A DNA stretch of 17,552 bases from an uncultured Clostridia bacterium (GTDB lineage: Bacteria; Bacillota; Clostridia; Christensenellales; Aristaeellaceae). The DNA is taken from NCBI GenBank assembly GCA_934643535.1, contig CAKUCE010000029.1:1-17552 (forward strand). The letters are read 5' to 3'. Within the stretch, counting starts at the first letter, position 1. Each line of letters begins with the position of its first letter. Shown here piece by piece: positions 13,649 through 17,552 of this stretch. A program made the translations under genes and the position numbers. The notes beneath the pieces are model-generated. The model was not told where the DNA came from. It did not search any database and saw nothing but the letters and a program-made list of their open reading frames with translations.

Positions 13649-15136
13649 TTACTTCGCCTTGTTGGCCAGGAACTCGTCATACTGACGGTTGCACTCGTCC
13701 AGCAGGGTCTGCAGGCCGTTGTCCTTCAGCTTCTGGTTGAACTGTGCCAGCGTAGCGTCCAGATCGTCGCAGGCGCCGCACCTCAGCAGCGCGTAGAACT
13801 CATCAAACACGTTGGCAACAGCGGCCATCTCGATATCCACATCGGAGGTATCGAAGAAGAAACCGGCGCTCTGCACGGGCACGCCAGCGGCGTTGAAATC
13901 AGCCAGCTGCTGCCAGATGTCCGGCAGGCCCACATCGGCATAGCCGCGGCTGACCTTCAGCAGAGCGGAGTTGCCGATCTGCCAGTTGCGGTTCGCGAAC
14001 ACGCCGTTGGCGAAGCCGCCGTCGATGAAATCCACAAAGCCGTCCTCGGCCACGGTGTAGTCCACGCCTTCTTCACCCATGGTCAGCAGGTTTTCCAGCA
14101 CAGGATCGGTGTAGAACAGATTCAGCACCTGCAGGGCCAGTTCCTTGTGCTTGCTGGTGTTGGACAGGGCGGTGACCCAGCCGGCGGGAGCGTCCTTCAT
14201 GGTGATCAGGGGAGCGGCTTCGGGGTCCCAGGCCAGATCGGCGCAGCGGACGACCGCGTTGGTGATCTGGGCGCCAGCGCCGGGCTTGAAGCGGCCCAGA
14301 TCGCAGAACACTTTGCCCTCGGCACGCAGGGCGTTAATGTCGCCGGCCTTGTCAATGGGAACCACATAGCCCTTCTTGCCCCATTCGTCCCACTTGCGCA
14401 GGATGGCCTTCACGTCTTCATTTTCAAAGTAGGGGAAGAAATCAGCGTTGTCTTCATCCACATAGATGCCCAGGCAGGTATTCATGGTGTGGTTGGCAAT
14501 GTCGATGTGGTTCAGAAGCATGGAAACTTCTACCATATCAGCATTCAGAATACAGTACATATCGGGATAGGCTTCATGCACCTTCTCGAAGATGGGATCC
14601 AGATCGTCCAGAGACTTGACGGTGGTCAGATCCAGATTCAGCGCTTCCGCCACGTCCAGATTATAGAACGCGAAGCCATAGTACTGGGCCCATTCATGCA
14701 TGGAGGGAACCATGTAGGTCTTGCCGTCCAGCTTCAGGTTGTCCATGATCTTATCAGAAGCGACCGCCTTCACGCCGGGCAGATACTGATCCATCATTTC
14801 GTCGGTAATCTCCGCAACGCCGCCATTCCGGGCGAACTGCATCACGGTGTTGCCCTGCGCGTTGAAAAGGTCGAACTCTTCCTGAGCGGACAGCATGACC
14901 TGATAGTTCTGCATGTAGTCGCCCCAGCCCTTGGAGATGTACTCCAGGTTTACGTTCAGGCCCAGAGATTGCAGATATTTGGACGCTGCTTCATTCACGC
15001 GCGCCTGATGGTCGCTGGAACCGCCAACGCCGTACCAGGTGATGGTCACAGGCTCGTCCGCCGCGAGCGCGACCCCGCTCAGACAGGACAGCAGCAACGC
15101 CAGTGCCAGTACCAGACCGATGATTTTCCGAGACAT
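13649..15136 (-). CDS. Sugar ABC transporter solute-binding protein (LplA-like, CUT1)
   Basis: This 495-residue extracytoplasmic binding protein captures the sugar for the two permeases encoded upstream. The N-terminus is a signal peptide (MSRKIIGLVLALALLLSC) with a possible lipobox LLSC at 15-18 and also a signal peptidase I-type site, ALA before ADEPVTITW. The mature protein shows the usual binding-protein pattern of ITWYGVGG, an aromatic-rich cleft (KTYMVPSMHEWAQYYGFAFYN) and FVDFIDGGFANG. The C-terminal region resembles the DUF3502 domain of LplA-type proteins. The length is typical. AGGAGG lies 8 bp before the ATG at 15136. It follows the second permease gene by 77 bp that hold a stem-loop, and tandem hairpins end the transcript. 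The ligand is probably an oligosaccharide, but it cannot be read from the sequence. Confidence 0.92.
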   Translation of the reverse strand: MSRKIIGLVLALALLLSCLSGVALAADEPVTITWYGVGGSSDHQARVNEAASKYLQSLGLNVNLEYISKGWGDYMQNYQVMLSAQEEFDLFNAQGNTVMQFARNGGVAEITDEMMDQYLPGVKAVASDKIMDNLKLDGKTYMVPSMHEWAQYYGFAFYNLDVAEALNLDLTTVKSLDDLDPIFEKVHEAYPDMYCILNADMVEVSMLLNHIDIANHTMNTCLGIYVDEDNADFFPYFENEDVKAILRKWDEWGKKGYVVPIDKAGDINALRAEGKVFCDLGRFKPGAGAQITNAVVRCADLAWDPEAAPLITMKDAPAGWVTALSNTSKHKELALQVLNLFYTDPVLENLLTMGEEGVDYTVAEDGFVDFIDGGFANGVFANRNWQIGNSALLKVSRGYADVGLPDIWQQLADFNAAGVPVQSAGFFFDTSDVDIEMAAVANVFDEFYALLRCGACDDLDATLAQFNQKLKDNGLQTLLDECNRQYDEFLANKAK

Positions 15137-15184
15137 GTTTTCTACCTCCTAATGTTTTATATTGATACAGGGAGTCTCTCTTCC

Positions 15185-15210
15185 CCCGTTTCAACCGAAC
15201 GTTGAGCGGG
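15185..15210 (-). other. Intercistronic stem-loop between permease and binding-protein genes
   Basis: TCAAC and GTTGA pair around a five-base loop (15191-15205), extended by CCCG/CGGG (15185-15188 with 15207-15210) across a small internal loop. It starts 3 bp after the permease stop and has no T-run, so it is more likely an mRNA processing or stabilising element than a terminator. Confidence 0.45.
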
Positions 15211-15213
15211 CCG

Positions 15214-16131
15214 TCAGCCCTTGACCGCGCCGATGACCATGCCCTTGACAAAATACTTCTGCAGGAAAGGATACACCAGAATGATGGGGCCTACCGCGAA
15301 CACGCACATGGCCATGCGGGCGCTTTCCGTGGGCAGACTGCGCAGCAGCGCCGCGGAGTCGCCGCTGAGCTCGTTCATGTGCTGCTTCAGGTACTGCGCA
15401 TCCTGAATGGTCTCATACATCAGGTACTGCAAATTCTGCTTGGTGGGGTCGGTCACGAACAGCGCGCCGGTGAACCAGTCGTTCCAGATGCCCACGCCGG
15501 TCAGCAGGGCGATGGTGGCCATGCCGGGCAGGGACAGGGGCACGATGATGCTGATAAACGAGCGGAATTCCCCCGCGCCGTCGATCTTGGCGGCCTCCAC
15601 CAGCGCCTCCGGGATGGAGGTTTTCAGGAAGGTCCGCATGAGCATGACGTTCCACGAGCTCATCAGCGCGCCTACGATATAGATGAGCGTGTTGTTCTTC
15701 AGCCCCAGAATCTGCACCTTGACCATGTAATTGGCGACCATGCCGCCGTGAAAGATCATGGAAAAGAAGATCAGGAAGGAAAAGAAGTTGCGGTACTTGT
15801 AGTCCGGCCGGGACAGCGGATAGGCGAACATCAGCGTAATGGCCACGCTCAGCGCCGTGCCCAGAACCGTGGTGTAGATCGAGATACCATAGGCCCGCAG
15901 CAGGGAGTTGGACTTGCTCAGCAGGAATTTGTAGGCCGTCAGGCTGAACTCGTGAGGGATCAGCTGGTAGCCGTACAGCGTCAGCGAGCGCTCGCTGGAC
16001 AGGGAGATCATGATCAGCAGGAGGAAGGGCAGCACGCACAGAACGGTCGTCAGCAGAAACACGATGTGCAGTGCGGTGTTTTCCGCATTTCCGATGTCCG
16101 TGAGCCGGTTGTATTTCGATTTCTTTGCCAT
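15214..16131 (-). CDS. Carbohydrate ABC transporter permease (LplC/YtcP-like, MalG type)
   Basis: This 305-residue inner-membrane permease of the CUT1 family has six predicted membrane helices. The first is at about 20-45 (LHIVFLLTTVLCVLPFLLLIMIS). The cytoplasmic EAA loop that docks the ATPase is at about 175-187 (EALVEAAKIDGAG), followed by IIVPLSLPGMATIALL. The C-terminus ends QKYFVKGMVIGAVKG, the typical tail of this subfamily. The ATG at 16131 has GAGGAG 8 bp upstream. It begins 12 bp after the stop of the partner permease gene, so the two are surely co-translated and form the transport channel. No ATPase gene is nearby; CUT1 systems of this type often share a single MsmX-like ATPase encoded elsewhere. 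Confidence 0.95.
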   Translation of the reverse strand: MAKKSKYNRLTDIGNAENTALHIVFLLTTVLCVLPFLLLIMISLSSERSLTLYGYQLIPHEFSLTAYKFLLSKSNSLLRAYGISIYTTVLGTALSVAITLMFAYPLSRPDYKYRNFFSFLIFFSMIFHGGMVANYMVKVQILGLKNNTLIYIVGALMSSWNVMLMRTFLKTSIPEALVEAAKIDGAGEFRSFISIIVPLSLPGMATIALLTGVGIWNDWFTGALFVTDPTKQNLQYLMYETIQDAQYLKQHMNELSGDSAALLRSLPTESARMAMCVFAVGPIILVYPFLQKYFVKGMVIGAVKG

Positions 16132-16143
16132 CTTCAGCGCTCC

Positions 16144-17097
16144 TCAGAACAATACGTATTCGGGGTTGATCTTCTTCACGATCAGGTTGCTTACCAGCAC
16201 CAGCACAAAGCCGATGATGGATTGCAGGAACGCAGCCGCGCTGCTGAGGTTGATGGTGGAGGTGCTGCCGCCGCTGGAGAAGGTCACGTAAACGTAGGTG
16301 TCCAGCGTAGTGGTCACGTCCGCCAGCAGACCGTTCTGGGCGCGCATGGGCACGGAGTAGAACAGGCCGATGTCCGTATTGAAGATGCTGCCGATGGAAA
16401 GCAGGGTGGTAATAATCAGCATGGGATAGAGCATGGGCAGGGTGATGTGGGTGATCTGCTGCCAGCGGTTTGCGCCGTCGATGCGGGCCGCCTCGTACAG
16501 AGAGCCGTCCACGCCCGCGATGGTGGCCAGGAACATGATGGTGCCGTATCCCACGCCCTTCCACAGGTTCAGGAAAATGATGATGAAGGGCCACGCATTG
16601 GGCGACTGATACCAGTTTTTGGCCTCCAGCCCCAGCGCGGGCATCACGACCCGGTTGATCTGGCCGTAATCCGTGTGCAGGAAGGAAAGGGCGATATAGC
16701 TGACCGCTACCCATGAAATGAAGTACGGCAGAAACATGACGCCCTGATAGAGCTTCTTGGCCAGCGTTCCCCGCAGCTCATTGAGCGCAATGGCGAAGGC
16801 CATGGCGAAGAACTTGCCCAGCACGATAAACGCCAGATTATACAGAAGCGTATTGCGGATGATGACCGGCGTATAGGTACTGCCGAAGAACAGCTTCAGG
16901 TTGCGCAGACCCACCCATCTTCCGGCAAAGGCGAACTTGGAATAGTCGATTTTCTGAAAGGCCATCACAATACCCGCCATGGGAAGATAGGAATTGAAAA
17001 ACAGCACGATCAGCCCGGGGATCAGCATGGCGGTCAGCGCCAGCGTTTTTTTGTGTTCTCCCCTGCGTCTGAGCTGTGTTCCCATATTCGCAACCAA
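16144..17097 (-). CDS. Carbohydrate ABC transporter permease (LplB-like, MalF type)
   Basis: This 317-residue permease partners with the downstream one. The first helix is at about 20-45 (TAMLIPGLIVLFFNSYLPMAG), followed by the GIVMAFQKIDY motif typical of LplB-type proteins and WVGLRNLKLFF. The EAA loop is at about 202-209 (EAARIDGA), followed by ITLPMLYPMLII. The C-terminus ends in INPEYVLF, as in relatives. Translation probably starts at the TTG at 17097 with AAGGAG at 17109-17114, an 11-bp spacing; the ATG at 17085 would be 23 bp from that site. It is the first gene after the 141-bp gap from the GH130-type gene. Confidence 0.94.
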   Translation of the reverse strand: MVANMGTQLRRRGEHKKTLALTAMLIPGLIVLFFNSYLPMAGIVMAFQKIDYSKFAFAGRWVGLRNLKLFFGSTYTPVIIRNTLLYNLAFIVLGKFFAMAFAIALNELRGTLAKKLYQGVMFLPYFISWVAVSYIALSFLHTDYGQINRVVMPALGLEAKNWYQSPNAWPFIIIFLNLWKGVGYGTIMFLATIAGVDGSLYEAARIDGANRWQQITHITLPMLYPMLIITTLLSIGSIFNTDIGLFYSVPMRAQNGLLADVTTTLDTYVYVTFSSGGSTSTINLSSAAAFLQSIIGFVLVLVSNLIVKKINPEYVLF

Positions 17098-17238
17098 CTT
17101 GATTCACGCTCCTTTTGTTCCATCATAGCAATCTTTCCCTGTAAAGAACAGTGACAAATTTCATGAAAAGACGCACATATTATTTCTTTTACGGTTTGTA
17201 TCATTCCGTTTTATACATCATCGCGTACAGAACGTGTC
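17098..17238 (-). other. Intergenic leader upstream of the transporter operon
   Basis: The gap is AT-rich compared with its flanks. On the minus strand it contains an extended -10 look-alike TGCTATGAT (17122-17130), but this would place the start at the ribosome binding site. It also has a TATAAA (17210-17215) without a good -35, and a 10-bp palindrome TTTCATGAAA (17159-17168). A regulated transporter promoter is likely here, but I cannot fix its position. No terminator hairpin was recognised after the GH130-type gene. Confidence 0.4.
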
Positions 17239-17552
17239 TTATTCCGCGATGGCGACGCCGATCTTGACATCCGCGCAGCCATAATAAAGATACTTTTTGC
17301 CCTTAAAATCCACAAAGCCCTGCGAAAAAGTCGTGTAATTGGAAATGCCGAACATTTCGTAAATCTCCGTGGGCCGCAGAATGGGCTCTTCGCACCGGGC
17401 GATCAGGCGGGTGGGGTCTTCCGGGTCGAACAGCGCCCAGCCGGTGGCATAGCAGACCGTCTGGTGCGAAGCGGCGTACTGGGGCAGCTCCTTTTCGGCA
17501 TAGCGGCGCGCCCCTTCCCGGCTCAGCGCGCCATTGTAGAACAGAAGGATAC
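17239..17552 (-). CDS. GH130-type glycoside phosphorylase, C-terminal fragment (5' end outside window)
   Basis: Only the last 103 residues are visible, ending at a TAA complementary to 17239-17241. They read as the final blades of a five-bladed beta-propeller. ILLFYNGA opens the visible part; ATGWALFDPEDPTRLIARCEEPIL is the strand pattern characteristic of GH130; FVDFKGKKYLYYGCADVKIGVA is the final blade, including the YYGxAD signature. GH130 enzymes phosphorolyse or hydrolyse beta-mannosides (for example beta-1,4-mannosyl-glucose or mannosyl-GlcNAc) in the cytoplasm, giving mannose-1-phosphate in the phosphorylases. The catalytic region is outside the window, so the choice between phosphorylase and hydrolase cannot be made. 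It lies upstream of the transporter genes on the same strand, implying a mannose-containing substrate for the locus. Confidence 0.78.
   Translation of the reverse strand, partial: ILLFYNGALSREGARRYAEKELPQYAASHQTVCYATGWALFDPEDPTRLIARCEEPILRPTEIYEMFGISNYTTFSQGFVDFKGKKYLYYGCADVKIGVAIAE

Noticed and set aside
13406..16716. Two long plus-strand open frames (599 and 504 codons) opposite the transporter genes
   Set aside because: Both mirror the codon bias of the transporter genes, lack ribosome binding sites and show low-complexity H/Q/G/V composition.
16838..17107. Alternative 89-codon minus-strand frame starting at a GTG next to AAGGAG before the first permease
   Set aside because: The start is only one base from the ribosome binding site and the frame is arginine/glutamine-rich without motifs, while the overlapping frame encodes a clear LplB-type permease.
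17122..17130. TGCTATGAT as extended -10 of the transporter operon
   Set aside because: It would place the transcription start on the ribosome binding site (17109-17114), so it is probably not the functional promoter.

Overview
The window looks like a chromosomal segment from a Gram-positive, GC-rich anaerobe, most likely a gut-type member of the Clostridia (Bacillota). This is inferred from strong GGAGG-type ribosome binding sites, an LplA/LplB/LplC-like sugar importer driven by a YesN-like regulator, and an iron-sulfur flavoprotein. The species cannot be named from sequence alone. No rRNA, tRNA, CRISPR array, insertion sequence or phage gene was seen.

Left part (1-3325), proteostasis. A trigger factor gene (minus strand, 3' end outside the window) is divergent from an ftsH gene across about 290 bp. 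The trigger factor promoter has an extended -10 box that lies inside an 8-bp inverted repeat. ftsH ends at a clear intrinsic terminator.

Middle part (3360-5895), plus strand. A short operon starts at a strong promoter with a repeated ACATGT element. It encodes a TetR-type regulator, a small multi-pass membrane protein of unknown function and a small P-loop kinase-like gene broken by a single-base frameshift. A terminator follows whose stem overlaps the -35 box of the next promoter. That promoter carries a perfect 12-bp palindrome at its expected start site and drives a flavoprotein with a four-cysteine cluster motif. A hairpin between the convergent genes closes the block.

Right part (5914-17552), minus strand: a carbohydrate utilisation locus. 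In transcription order it holds the C-terminus of a GH130-type glycoside phosphorylase, two CUT1 sugar permeases, a solute-binding protein, a response regulator with an AraC-type output domain, a Gfo/Idh/MocA oxidoreductase, an MDR-family dehydrogenase, a GH78 alpha-L-rhamnosidase and a clan GH-A (GH5-like) glycosidase. The glycosidases carry no visible signal peptide. The inferred scheme is therefore import of a rhamnose- and/or mannose-containing oligosaccharide followed by cytoplasmic breakdown, with the two dehydrogenases converting a released or still-linked sugar. Neither the transporter ATPase nor a sensor kinase is in the window. The substrate, the pairing of the two oxidoreductases and the exact family of the GH5-like enzyme are the least explained parts.
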